From: Vibrio sinaloensis DSM 21326
GTDB lineage: Bacteria; Pseudomonadota; Gammaproteobacteria; Enterobacterales; Vibrionaceae
Length of the DNA: 64,000 bases
Reading direction: 5' to 3'
Assembly: GCF_000189275.1 (NCBI RefSeq)
Contig: NZ_AEVT01000099.1
Location: 62,001-126,000, forward strand
The notes beneath the pieces are model-generated. The model did no database searches. It saw nothing but the letters and a program-made list of their open reading frames with translations, and was not told the origin of the DNA. A program made the translations under genes and the position numbers. Below, piece after piece: positions 8,642 through 16,158 of the stretch; the first letter of the stretch is position 1; each line of letters begins with the position of its first letter.

Positions 8642-9532
8642 ATGGCAATGGTACAAGGTAAATCTCTTAAATACCGTGTATGGGCGACACACGCTGCACT
8701 ATGGATATTCCTGTCAGCGATTATCTTCCCACTACTTATGATTGTGGCTATCTCATTCCGTGAAGGTAACTTTGCAACAGGTAGCTTGATCCCAGATAAC
8801 CCATCTCTAGAGCACTGGAAGTTAGCATTAGGCTTCTCTGTGACGAACGCAGATGGCACAGTCACGCCACCTCCGTTCCCGGTACTTACATGGCTATGGA
8901 ACTCAGTGAAGGTTGCGGGTATTACTTCTATCCTGATTGTGGCGCTATCGACCACATCGGCGTACGCATTCGCTCGCATGCGCTTTAGAGGTAAAGACAC
9001 GATCCTAAAAGCGATGATGATCTTCCAAATGTTCCCGGCAGTACTTGCGTTGGTAGCACTATATGCGTTGTTTGATAAGCTAGGTCAGTACATTCCGTTC
9101 CTAGGTTTGAACACACACGGTGGTCTTATCTTCTCCTACTTAGGGGGTATCGCACTGCACGTATGGACCATTAAAGGTTATTTCGAAACAATTGATAACT
9201 CTTTAGAAGAAGCGGCAGCGCTAGATGGCGCAACACCTTGGCAAGCGTTTAAACTAGTACTGTTACCGTTATCAGTGCCTATCCTAGCCGTGGTGTTCAT
9301 CCTGTCGTTTATCGGTGTGGTGGGTGAAGTTCCTGTAGCATCACTACTACTTTCTGATGTAAACTCATATACATTAGCGGTTGGTATGCAGCAGTATCTA
9401 TACCCTCAGAACTATCTATGGGGCGATTTTGCAGCAGCAGCAGTATTGTCTGCACTACCAATTACCATCGTATTCTTACTTGCGCAGCGCTGGTTAGTCG
9501 GAGGATTAACCGCCGGTGGTGTGAAAGGTTAA
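8642..9532 (+). CDS. malG: Maltose ABC transporter permease MalG
   Basis: Second membrane subunit of the maltose importer. It has 296 residues, the same as E. coli MalG, with six predicted helices and the EAA loop NSLEEAAALDGATPWQAFK that docks on MalK. The C-terminus LVGGLTAGGVKG is the conserved MalG tail that reaches into the translocation pore in the known structure. The ribosome site AAGGAG is well placed before the ATG, 12 bases after malF. It closes the malEFG operon and is followed at once by a terminator with a GCAA loop. Confidence 0.96.
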   Translation: MAMVQGKSLKYRVWATHAALWIFLSAIIFPLLMIVAISFREGNFATGSLIPDNPSLEHWKLALGFSVTNADGTVTPPPFPVLTWLWNSVKVAGITSILIVALSTTSAYAFARMRFRGKDTILKAMMIFQMFPAVLALVALYALFDKLGQYIPFLGLNTHGGLIFSYLGGIALHVWTIKGYFETIDNSLEEAAALDGATPWQAFKLVLLPLSVPILAVVFILSFIGVVGEVPVASLLLSDVNSYTLAVGMQQYLYPQNYLWGDFAAAAVLSALPITIVFLLAQRWLVGGLTAGGVKG

Positions 9533-9544
9533 TAAGAACGATAA

Positions 9545-9575
9545 GGGCGACCGCAAGGTCGCCCATTTTGTTTTC
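9545..9575 (+). terminator. Terminator after malG
   Basis: A perfect 8-bp stem GGGCGACC / GGTCGCCC with a GCAA tetraloop, followed by ATTTTGTTTT. It begins 12 bases after the malG stop. Confidence 0.88.
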
Positions 9576-9718
9576 TGCTTAGCAATTTTGGTTTGGCCGC
9601 CGATCAGCTAAGCAAGAGGCAAGTCTGGCGTTACGCATAGCTGGCTGTTAGTGAGATTCCTTACTATTTACTTCTAACAGTTTTTGTAACCAAAACCCGG
9701 TTTGTCCCGGGTTTTTTT
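9576..9718 (+). ncRNA. Candidate small RNA downstream of malG (MicX-like position)
   Basis: The 140-base segment between two terminators has no credible reading frame but two spaced inverted repeats: TGCTTAGC/GCTAAGCA (9576-9583 with 9607-9614) and CTGTTAG/CTAACAG (9645-9651 with 9674-9680). It ends in a strong intrinsic terminator with seven T residues. From memory, V. cholerae MicX (A10) lies beside the maltose permease genes on chromosome II, so a homologue here is plausible. The 5' end is unknown and may lie inside malG. Sequence similarity to MicX was not tested. Confidence 0.45.
9692..9718 (+). terminator. Strong terminator of the candidate RNA
   Basis: A 9-bp stem AAAACCCGG / CCGGGTTTT followed by a run of T. 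As malG already has its own terminator, this one points to a separate or longer transcript. Confidence 0.85.
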
Positions 9719-9858
9719 ATGCCTGTTGAACCGTTGCAAGTATAAGAATTAAGACTCGGAAAGATATCGAAATGATGAGTGATTGCGACGCACTGTTCAC
9801 TTGGGTATGCAACAAGAAACCTTGTTGCAGTTAAGGATGATTGAGTAGTCTAGCGCGC

Positions 9859-10104
9859 CTAGAATTCTCGGTTAGAGGGGGCACAGCCTAGGTAACGAAG
9901 CAGCACGTAAACACTTTCTTGAGACAGTGCCACACGGCGAAACAAATCTGCGAACGTATCATCTCCACCAAAGCATGTTTGAATGTAGTGGTTGATTTCT
10001 TGATCGTTATACCCTTCAACATACATGGTTCGAACCCATTGGTATTCCACCGCTTTTGGGTTAACTAACGTGTTTTCATTGAGGGTAATGCCACTTAAGC
10101 TCAC
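9859..10104 (-). CDS. Hypothetical protein, 81 residues
   Basis: Small soluble protein with no family I recognise. It begins at a GTG (MSLSGITLNENTLVNPKAV) preceded by AAGGA at 7-base spacing, which supports real translation. The sequence has no membrane segment, no signal peptide and one cysteine pair (CFGG and LGCAPSN). It is acidic to neutral with a helical middle part (DQEINHYIQTC, ADLFRRVALSQESVYVLLRYLG), which could be a helix-turn-helix-like fold, but I would not assign one. It stands alone between the malG-side RNA segment and the thioesterase gene. Confidence 0.65.
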   Translation of the reverse strand: MSLSGITLNENTLVNPKAVEYQWVRTMYVEGYNDQEINHYIQTCFGGDDTFADLFRRVALSQESVYVLLRYLGCAPSNREF

Positions 10105-10318
10105 AGAGGTTCCTTCATCTAACTAATCTGCAAGGATTTAACCAAATCAAGATGAAAGAAAAATGACAGTTTCTTTGCCTGACATACGGCTGACATAAAA
10201 CAGTGACTTCAGCGTCAAAAGTGAACCTTAAAGAGAAGTGAGCGGGCCGAATTAACGTGACAGTGTGAGATCGAGTCACATTGAGTCACTTGAGTAGATG
10301 GGAAGCAGGTAAGGTGGA

Positions 10319-10353
10319 GTAGTAAAGTGGCGGCCTAAGCCCCCACTTTACTC
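10319..10353. repeat. Inverted repeat before the thioesterase stop
   Basis: A 10-bp repeat AGTAAAGTGG / CCACTTTACT about 12 bases apart. It sits just downstream of the thioesterase gene and could end its transcript, but no T-tract follows on either strand. Confidence 0.4.
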
Positions 10354-10361
10354 TGAAAAGC

Positions 10362-10847
10362 TTATTTTAAATACTTAACGTGCGCTTCCATCTCTTCGCC
10401 GATCTGTTTGCGCATATTCATTAAACGGATGGCCGAATCGCGAAGTTCGATATCTTCATCGGTTTGCGGAATCCACTCTGGGACATCCGTGGGTTTACCG
10501 TTTTCATCAACGGCCACCATGATAACGATACAGTGAGTGGTGAGGCGGTTTTTTAGTTCTTTGGGATCGCTCGCTTGCACGTCGATCGCAATGTGCATTG
10601 AACTTCGGCCCGTGTAGATCACCTTAGCACTGACTTCGACCAAGTTGCCTACATGAATCGGTTGAACAAATCGTATGCCGCCTGCATAAGCGGTGATACA
10701 GTATTTACCACTCCAGGCAGCGGCGTTTGCATAAGCGGCTAAATCGATCCATTTCATGACCGCGCCACCGTGGACTTTACCACCAAAATTTACATCGCCC
10801 GGCTCGGCTAAAAAACGTAGTGTGATGTCGCGTTGACCATTACTCAT
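10362..10847 (-). CDS. Acyl-CoA thioesterase, hotdog fold
   Basis: Cytoplasmic hydrolase of fatty acyl-CoA thioesters of the YciA/BFIT-type hotdog family. The family hallmark is clear near the N-terminus: NFGGKVHGGAVMKWIDLAAY contains the hotdog helix with the catalytic acidic residue D35 or nearby. The strand RFVQPIHVGNLVEVSAKV and the segment TGRSSMHIAIDV are also typical. Length 161 residues is slightly above E. coli YciA because of a C-terminal helix. It is a single gene with its own promoter; substrate chain length cannot be read from the sequence. Confidence 0.88.
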   Translation of the reverse strand: MSNGQRDITLRFLAEPGDVNFGGKVHGGAVMKWIDLAAYANAAAWSGKYCITAYAGGIRFVQPIHVGNLVEVSAKVIYTGRSSMHIAIDVQASDPKELKNRLTTHCIVIMVAVDENGKPTDVPEWIPQTDEDIELRDSAIRLMNMRKQIGEEMEAHVKYLK

Positions 10848-10997
10848 CTGTCAATCCTTCGTGCTTCAAGTGTTATTGTTATTGGCTGTTGTTCTTAAAT
10901 AACAAAGCTGTTACTTACGTGCAACCTATATTCGAGTGTAGCGTGGATTTATTCTGACCGAATGGACGTATTGGCAGAAAAGCGAGCGCAGAGGTGA

Positions 10998-11028
10998 AAA
11001 GTAAAGCCCCGCCAATGGCCGGGCTTTA
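10998..11028 (-). terminator. Terminator after the lipoprotein hydrolase gene
   Basis: AAAGCCC-GCC / GGC-GGGCTTT imperfect stem followed on the minus strand by TTTACTTTTC. It starts just after the stop at 11034. Confidence 0.75.
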
Positions 11029-11033
11029 GTGGG

Positions 11034-12209
11034 TTAAGATTTGCTTTGGTCAGACATTACCTTGTCTAGGATGGCCATGCTCTCTTCAAAATAAGGGTTA
11101 TAGGTTAGTCGAGCATGGGTTTTACCAGGTTCAACGTAGCCCCAAGCGGAGTACCAAATATCCTCTCCTTGAGCGCATGAACTTGATACATCTTCCGGTT
11201 GCCCGTTGCTACAAATTAAATTGCTGCCACCAATGCCGTAGTTGGGGTTAGTGGGTGAAAACAGCAGCCCCATGTGCGAGCCATTGGAGATGCGTTGCTC
11301 GGGTATTTTCATGCTAAAGCGTGTTGAGCGAGGGTCTTTGAGTTCCTGCTCTCCTTGCCAAACAACGTGATTAGCAGTGTTAGGCATCTTTTCGCTGAAT
11401 GTGCTTAGCGCATACTCAGTGTTGATTACCTTGTCCCCTTCGCTAAGTAACATGAACACCGGATGAGCGTAGTTTGCGGTTTCAAGTTGCTCCCTGACGA
11501 TCGCCGATGTTTGATAATAAACCGCGGCGGCACTCATTGGCAGCGAGTTATAACGTAATGGGTTGTTTTCAGGGTCTTGGTCTGCCCAAGTGATAAAGTG
11601 GCTTGCGAGTTCTGCAAACTGAACGGAACTCGATCCTGGTTCGAGCGCTGGAGAAAATAACAGTAGCCCTTGGATGGAATCATCCTTGAGAGCGGCTGAA
11701 GTGACAAGGTTTGCGCCCGTCGAATAACCGCCTAGCCATACTTTCTCGGTTTGCTTTTTGAGCAATGCGATATGATGATCGACCACTCCCTGCCAGTCTT
11801 GTAGCGTAGGGAGCTGTAAATCACCGACTTTACTCGCATGACCGGGCAGGAGAATGGTTCGCACTACATACCCTTGATCGGCTAGATGTGTCGCGACATC
11901 ATGAAAAGAGTAGGGCGAGTCTCCCAAGCCGTGCACCAATAGCACGCCTTGACCGTTCGGCTGAGCTGGTTGATATTCACGTGGCAAAACTTGGGCAAGT
12001 TCAGTTTGCTTGTCTTCCGTTATAAAGATGCGGTTCTGCTCAAGCCAGCTTTTCGTTTCGGCAACATATTGAGAAAAGCTGTCTTGGTCGTAATCCGGTA
12101 GCGCCGTCGCTTTCTCATACGCGGGATCTTGTGCGGGAGTGCTGCAACCAACAATCACTGTAGTAATCGCTGCTGCAATATAAAACGCGAAAGCGGATTT
12201 CTTGCGCAT
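11034..12209 (-). CDS. Alpha/beta-hydrolase lipoprotein
   Basis: Exported esterase- or lipase-like hydrolase, predicted to be lipid-anchored. With the start at 12209 the N-terminus MRKKSAFAFYIAAAITTVIVGC is a standard lipoprotein signal with Cys22. The hydrolase fold follows: oxyanion segment LLVHGLGDSPYSF, nucleophile elbow GGYSTGAN, acid in SEGDKVI and histidine in NGSHMG. An upstream ATG at 12251 has a better ribosome site (GGAGG) but would add a charged 14-residue lead and overlap the previous gene by 20 bases; that motif is also the codons of the neighbour's C-terminus. It follows the 68-residue membrane protein gene and probably shares its transcript. Substrate unknown. Confidence 0.85.
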   Translation of the reverse strand: MRKKSAFAFYIAAAITTVIVGCSTPAQDPAYEKATALPDYDQDSFSQYVAETKSWLEQNRIFITEDKQTELAQVLPREYQPAQPNGQGVLLVHGLGDSPYSFHDVATHLADQGYVVRTILLPGHASKVGDLQLPTLQDWQGVVDHHIALLKKQTEKVWLGGYSTGANLVTSAALKDDSIQGLLLFSPALEPGSSSVQFAELASHFITWADQDPENNPLRYNSLPMSAAAVYYQTSAIVREQLETANYAHPVFMLLSEGDKVINTEYALSTFSEKMPNTANHVVWQGEQELKDPRSTRFSMKIPEQRISNGSHMGLLFSPTNPNYGIGGSNLICSNGQPEDVSSSCAQGEDIWYSAWGYVEPGKTHARLTYNPYFEESMAILDKVMSDQSKS

Positions 12210-12231
12210 TACGTATTCGATTTTCTCTCTT

Positions 12232-12438
12232 TTACTTTGTGACTTCTTCATATTCCCCCTCCAGAACACGATCCTGTCCCGGTTGGTGGAAAGGAGCGCG
12301 GTTGGTTTTCATCGCCTTCTCGATCTTTTTTCCCGTAATTAGGGCTGCAATGGTCAATGGGATTGCTAAGATCAGGCCAAACAGAATGGTAAATACGCCA
12401 ACAAACAGGGCCAAAATACTCGATACAATTCTATTCAT
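12232..12438 (-). CDS. Small membrane protein, 68 residues
   Basis: Begins MNRIVSSILALFVGVFTILF and has one long or two short hydrophobic segments (residues 5-37) followed by a charged cytoplasmic tail ending EGEYEEVTK. The ATG at 12438 has GAGG at 8-base spacing and is preferred; a longer frame reaching 12582 would run through the gap-side terminator hairpin and is not credible. The gene lies 22 bases before the lipoprotein hydrolase start, suggesting one transcript. No family recognised. Confidence 0.7.
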   Translation of the reverse strand: MNRIVSSILALFVGVFTILFGLILAIPLTIAALITGKKIEKAMKTNRAPFHQPGQDRVLEGEYEEVTK

Positions 12439-12549
12439 AGTCATTACCTCTTCTTGCTTAGTCTCTAGAATACGTGGCTGGAAATGAATGAAACATGAAC
12501 GAGGCAGCAGCGATGTGTTTTGCTCACCGAGATACTGGGTAAACAAACC

Positions 12550-12580
12550 AAAAAAGCCACTCTCATCCAATAAGAGTGGC
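12550..12580 (-). terminator. Terminator downstream of the GAPDH gene
   Basis: A GCCACTCT / AGAGTGGC stem with a T-tract on the minus strand (A-run at 12550-12555 on the plus strand). It separates the gap transcript from the small membrane protein gene. A second imperfect hairpin (GCCTCTCGC/GCGAAAGGC) lies near 12625. Confidence 0.85.
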
Positions 12581-12664
12581 AAAAACGGGGGATTATTATA
12601 CGTTATTATGTTGTGGAGATTTGCCTCTCGCTGAAGCGAAAGGCGATATCCGGATTGTTGTCGT

Positions 12665-14101
12665 TTATTGAGTCGGGAAGGTCTTGTAACGAACTCCCAT
12701 CATCTGCTCCATGCAGTGAACAACTTGGCAGCTGTAACCAAACTCATTGTCGTACCAAATGTACAGTACACAACGGCTATCTTGGGCGATGGTCGCAGCA
12801 CCATCCACGACACCAGCAAAGCGAGAGCCAACCAAATCAGTGGAAACAATCTCGGTTGATTCGGTGTAATCGATTTGAGCGGACAACTCAGATGTAAGTG
12901 CCATTTCGCGTAGGTAAGCGTTGAGCTCTTCTTTGTCTGTACCTTTTTCTAGGTTCAAGTTCGCAATCGCCATTGATACGTTTGGTGTAGGAACGCGAAT
13001 CGCATTACCTGTTAACTTGCCAGCAAGTTCAGGAAGCGCTTTTGCGACTGCTTTGGCAGCACCAGTCTCGGTGAGTACCATGTTGAGTGAAGCGCTACGA
13101 CCGCGACGTTCGCCAGAGTGGAAGTTATCGATTAGATTCTGATCGTTGGTGAACGAGTGAACCGTCTCGATGTGACCTGAGATAACACCATACTTATCGT
13201 TAACAGCTTTAAGAATTGGCGTAATTGCGTTAGTTGTACAGCTCGCCGCAGAGATGATTTTGTCTTCCGCTTGAATGACATTGTCGTTAACACCAAATAC
13301 TACGTTTTTGATGTCACCTTTTCCTGGTGCTGTAAGCAGGACTTTCTCTGCACCTTTACAGTCAAGGTGTTGACTTAGGCCTTCAGCATCACGCCAAACA
13401 CCGGTGTTATCAACAACGAGCGCATTGTTGATGCCGTAAGCTGTGTAGTCTACTTCTTCCGGTTTGTTTGCGTAGATAAATTGAATGTAGTTGCCGTTGG
13501 CGATGATGGCTTTGCGCTCTTCATCTACGATAATGCTGCCATTAAACTGACCATGAACAGAGTCACGACGAAGCAAGCTTGCGCGTTTCTCAAGATCACC
13601 TTTTTTACCGCCACGTACTACGATAGCACGCAGTCTTAGTGGGTAACCCGGACCGTTCTTCTCAACCAACAGACGAGTGAGCAGGCGACCAATTCGGCCA
13701 AAGCCGTACAGTACAACGTCACGAGGCTCAGTCACAGTCTTACCGTCCATTGCGCCCATTAAGCTAGTGTGAAGGAAATCTTTCACACCATGAGCGTCAT
13801 CTCGGCCTTGCCAGAACTGGTGAGCCAGTTGTCCTACGTCAATACGACAAGGAGACAACTCCATTTCTGACAAAGCTTTGATTAGAGGAAGAGTTTGTTC
13901 TGGAGTGAGAGGTGTACCTGTGTAACGGCGCGCTAGACGGTGGGTTTTGATGATGTCTATCGTCGCTGCGTTGACGAGTGTTTTACCGAAAAGTAATACT
14001 TCTACGCCTTTTTGACGGTAAAGCTGACCAAGTAGGGGAGAAATTGATTCCGCAATCGTTTGGCTAGTTTGCCAATCTAATAGATGTTTCTCTGGACTCA
14101 T
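12665..14101 (-). CDS. Glyceraldehyde-3-phosphate dehydrogenase with N-terminal extension
   Basis: NAD(P)-dependent glyceraldehyde-3-phosphate dehydrogenase of the long type found in Vibrio and Pseudomonas. The first 125 or so residues are a helical extension absent from ordinary GapA. The Rossmann motif VLYGFGRIGRLLTRLL follows at about residue 128, and the catalytic cysteine is Cys288 in SAASCTTNA, with the usual histidine in ETVHSFTNDQ and phosphate-site residues in SGERRGRSAS and the C-terminal WYDNEFGYS. Total 478 residues against about 331 for GapA. It is a single gene. Its physiological direction (glycolytic or gluconeogenic) and cofactor are not decided by the sequence. Confidence 0.93.
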   Translation of the reverse strand: MSPEKHLLDWQTSQTIAESISPLLGQLYRQKGVEVLLFGKTLVNAATIDIIKTHRLARRYTGTPLTPEQTLPLIKALSEMELSPCRIDVGQLAHQFWQGRDDAHGVKDFLHTSLMGAMDGKTVTEPRDVVLYGFGRIGRLLTRLLVEKNGPGYPLRLRAIVVRGGKKGDLEKRASLLRRDSVHGQFNGSIIVDEERKAIIANGNYIQFIYANKPEEVDYTAYGINNALVVDNTGVWRDAEGLSQHLDCKGAEKVLLTAPGKGDIKNVVFGVNDNVIQAEDKIISAASCTTNAITPILKAVNDKYGVISGHIETVHSFTNDQNLIDNFHSGERRGRSASLNMVLTETGAAKAVAKALPELAGKLTGNAIRVPTPNVSMAIANLNLEKGTDKEELNAYLREMALTSELSAQIDYTESTEIVSTDLVGSRFAGVVDGAATIAQDSRCVLYIWYDNEFGYSCQVVHCMEQMMGVRYKTFPTQ

Positions 14102-14437
14102 GTTTCGTTTGGACCTTTCACGTTTTGGGGACTGACTCTACTTTGCTTTGTAGGGAGGCAGGTAGAGATTAATAATCTATGTGTTATTTTTGTAATTTTT
14201 ATGCGGCAGGATTGTAATGCCTAACATCTTATTCTGCTAGAAAAAATAATATCAGCAAAAATGGCTGTCTAGAGGGCGTTTAATAGCGGTTTTTTAGGGT
14301 ACGTCTAGTTGGATAGGCTTATTGACAAATTCAATCGAGTTAAGTTATTTCGAGATAAAAAATACTCACGCCGCATTTTTCGTGCAACAAGATTGTATCG
14401 ATTCAATATTAACTGTGATCTTTTTGGGCCTATCAAC
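14102..14437. other. Gene-free spacer upstream of the GAPDH gene
   Basis: An AT-rich 336-base stretch between the GAPDH start and the end of the barrel gene. It must contain the GAPDH promoter. I see no reading frame with a ribosome site, no strong hairpin and no clear operator. Confidence 0.5.
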
Positions 14438-15517
14438 TTAAAAAGTAAACGAAATGCCAATAGAGATCAGGTCGACTTTAGAAGCAAACGGTTGCTGCGG
14501 GTTTTGAGGCTCAGTAAATTCGCCACTGATGATATTTTTTCTCCCAGAAAAGCGTTGCCACTCAACTGACGTGTTAATTTGTGGCGTAAGATCGTAGCGA
14601 AAACCAACCAAGTAACTTTCGAAAGCGCGATTTTTTCGCGCTTGGCCGTACTGAATATAAGGGGTGAGCTGGCCTAAATGGTAATCTAAGCTGACATACC
14701 AGTTGGCGTATAGTTCGCTCTCCAATAGGGTTTCTGCTTGAAGATGCAGCGCGTCGGTAAGGTAATGGCTCAATCCCAGTGAAACAAAGGTGAGTTCATA
14801 AGTGTCATCACCAGATATCAGTCCTTCTTGCTCTGTTTTTATTTCAGAAAAGGCCAAGTGAAGCAGAGTTTCTTCAATGTAGACTTCGGCCGATAAACCA
14901 AACGCGTACACAGTATCTAGAGTAAATTTATCGCCATAAAGCTCGAAGTCATCCTTATCAGGAATCGCGATGTAAGGGTTAATAGAGACTTGAATCTGAT
15001 CATTAACGAGAAAGCTCCAATCTGCGGATATGCCCTCGTAATGAGTAATACCTAGGTTATTGTTGTACACCGTCGAAGGCAGACGTAACCAAGGATAGGC
15101 GCTCGAGACATAGTAGTACTCGGACATAATGTACAGTGGTACCCGAAGGCGTCCAGCTTGAACTCGAACACTGTCGAATGCGTACTCAATGTACGCGCGC
15201 TCGAGTTCCGGTGACGAGAACTCATCTTGGGGGCGTTTTATTACCTGTACCGCCGTCCGCAGTTTGGTAGTGATTTGCCAATTGAGCTGGAAGCCCAGTG
15301 TCGTATCGCAATCGAAACACCACTCGTCAGTGATATCTCGCGAAAACAGAATGGGTGTTTCGTTGTCGGTTTTGGCAGCGCTTATCGTGCCAAAACCACT
15401 CAGTTGTATGTTATCGCCCAACTGTATTTGAGCAAGGCTGACTGGTGGTACTGTAAGCGCTGCTAGGGCAAGCAATTGCGCTCCCCAGCTTTTATGGTTG
15501 AAGTTCGTATATGACAT
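14438..15517 (-). CDS. Putative outer-membrane beta-barrel protein next to a PstS-like gene
   Basis: With the ATG at 15517 (GAGG 6 bases upstream) the product has 359 residues: MSYTNFNHKSWGAQLLALAALTVPPVSLA is a signal peptide, cut before QIQLGDNIQLSGFGTIS. The mature part alternates polar and hydrophobic residues in about 14-16 strands and ends with phenylalanine (IGISFTF), the outer-membrane insertion signal. A Cys-Phe-Asp-Cys motif lies near the N-terminus. It resembles porin-like proteins in general, with no closer family recognised. Its start overlaps the end of the PstS-like gene by 26 bases, so the two are translationally linked, and they are divergent from a hybrid kinase. Confidence 0.78.
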   Translation of the reverse strand: MSYTNFNHKSWGAQLLALAALTVPPVSLAQIQLGDNIQLSGFGTISAAKTDNETPILFSRDITDEWCFDCDTTLGFQLNWQITTKLRTAVQVIKRPQDEFSSPELERAYIEYAFDSVRVQAGRLRVPLYIMSEYYYVSSAYPWLRLPSTVYNNNLGITHYEGISADWSFLVNDQIQVSINPYIAIPDKDDFELYGDKFTLDTVYAFGLSAEVYIEETLLHLAFSEIKTEQEGLISGDDTYELTFVSLGLSHYLTDALHLQAETLLESELYANWYVSLDYHLGQLTPYIQYGQARKNRAFESYLVGFRYDLTPQINTSVEWQRFSGRKNIISGEFTEPQNPQQPFASKVDLISIGISFTF

Positions 15518-15941
15518 ATGCGTCCTCGGGTACAAGATGGCTTGGGACATACGCAACGCCATTCTTGTTTTGTTTAAGCCAACTGATGATTTCTTGTTTT
15601 GATTCTTGTGCGATTTCAAACGGCGCTATCGCTTTACCGGAGAAGGACTGCTTGGCCCAAATTGCGTTCATTTGGCTTGGGCTCTTGTTCAGCAACAGAC
15701 GATAGAATTGATCACGGTGTTTCGATTTTTTAGGCAGGTCCATGAGTCGGGTTGGCAAGCCGTCAATGTGAGACAGCCTGCCCCGATAGAGCATTTTTAC
15801 TTGATTGGTTCGAAGCGCCTGTATCTCTTGATTAAAAGTAATCAGAACTAGCTGCTCTGCGAGAACGTTCGCCGATGTGAGTAGTAGACTGACTAACAAC
15901 AGCGCCAAGGCGAAAATTCTACCGTAGTAGTTAACCGTCAA
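15492..15941 (-). CDS. Half-size PstS-like periplasmic protein
   Basis: A 149-residue exported protein: signal peptide through SANVLA, then EQLVLITFNQEIQALRTNQV. The mature part follows the phosphate-binding PstS pattern in order: a lead strand, LYRGRLSHIDG(L)PT, a basic KHRDQFYRLLL helix, MNAIWAKQSFSGKAIAPF, then IISWLKQNKNGVAYVP. At about 120 mature residues it covers only one lobe or a minimal version of the fold, so it is more likely a ligand sensor or adaptor than an ABC-transporter receptor. No transporter genes are nearby. It overlaps the barrel gene and is divergent from the hybrid kinase. Confidence 0.8.
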   Translation of the reverse strand: MTVNYYGRIFALALLLVSLLLTSANVLAEQLVLITFNQEIQALRTNQVKMLYRGRLSHIDGLPTRLMDLPKKSKHRDQFYRLLLNKSPSQMNAIWAKQSFSGKAIAPFEIAQESKQEIISWLKQNKNGVAYVPSHLVPEDAYVIYELQP

Positions 15942-16158
15942 CGTTGAGCATTCGATCTGAAGTGGTACACGTTTATCGTGAAACTTGCCATGTGAGTCGT
16001 GTTCTCCTTTCCCTAGCTAACGGCTTGACCACGTCTTGGTGGCAGCGTTTTCCAACGTTTAATTTTAATGAAGATTGGCGCTTGCGGTGAACAAACGCTA
16101 ATACTCTTCTACACTTAAGTTTTTGGTATGCACATTTGATTCAAGGATTGAACTCAAA

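Noticed and set aside
9576..9715. Integron attC-like site after malG
   Set aside because: The inverted repeats do not carry the GTTRRRY core or the usual attC ends, and no integrase or cassette gene is nearby.
12439..12582. N-terminal extension of the 68-residue membrane protein
   Set aside because: The longer frame runs through the terminator hairpin at 12556-12580 and has no ribosome site; the ATG at 12438 does.
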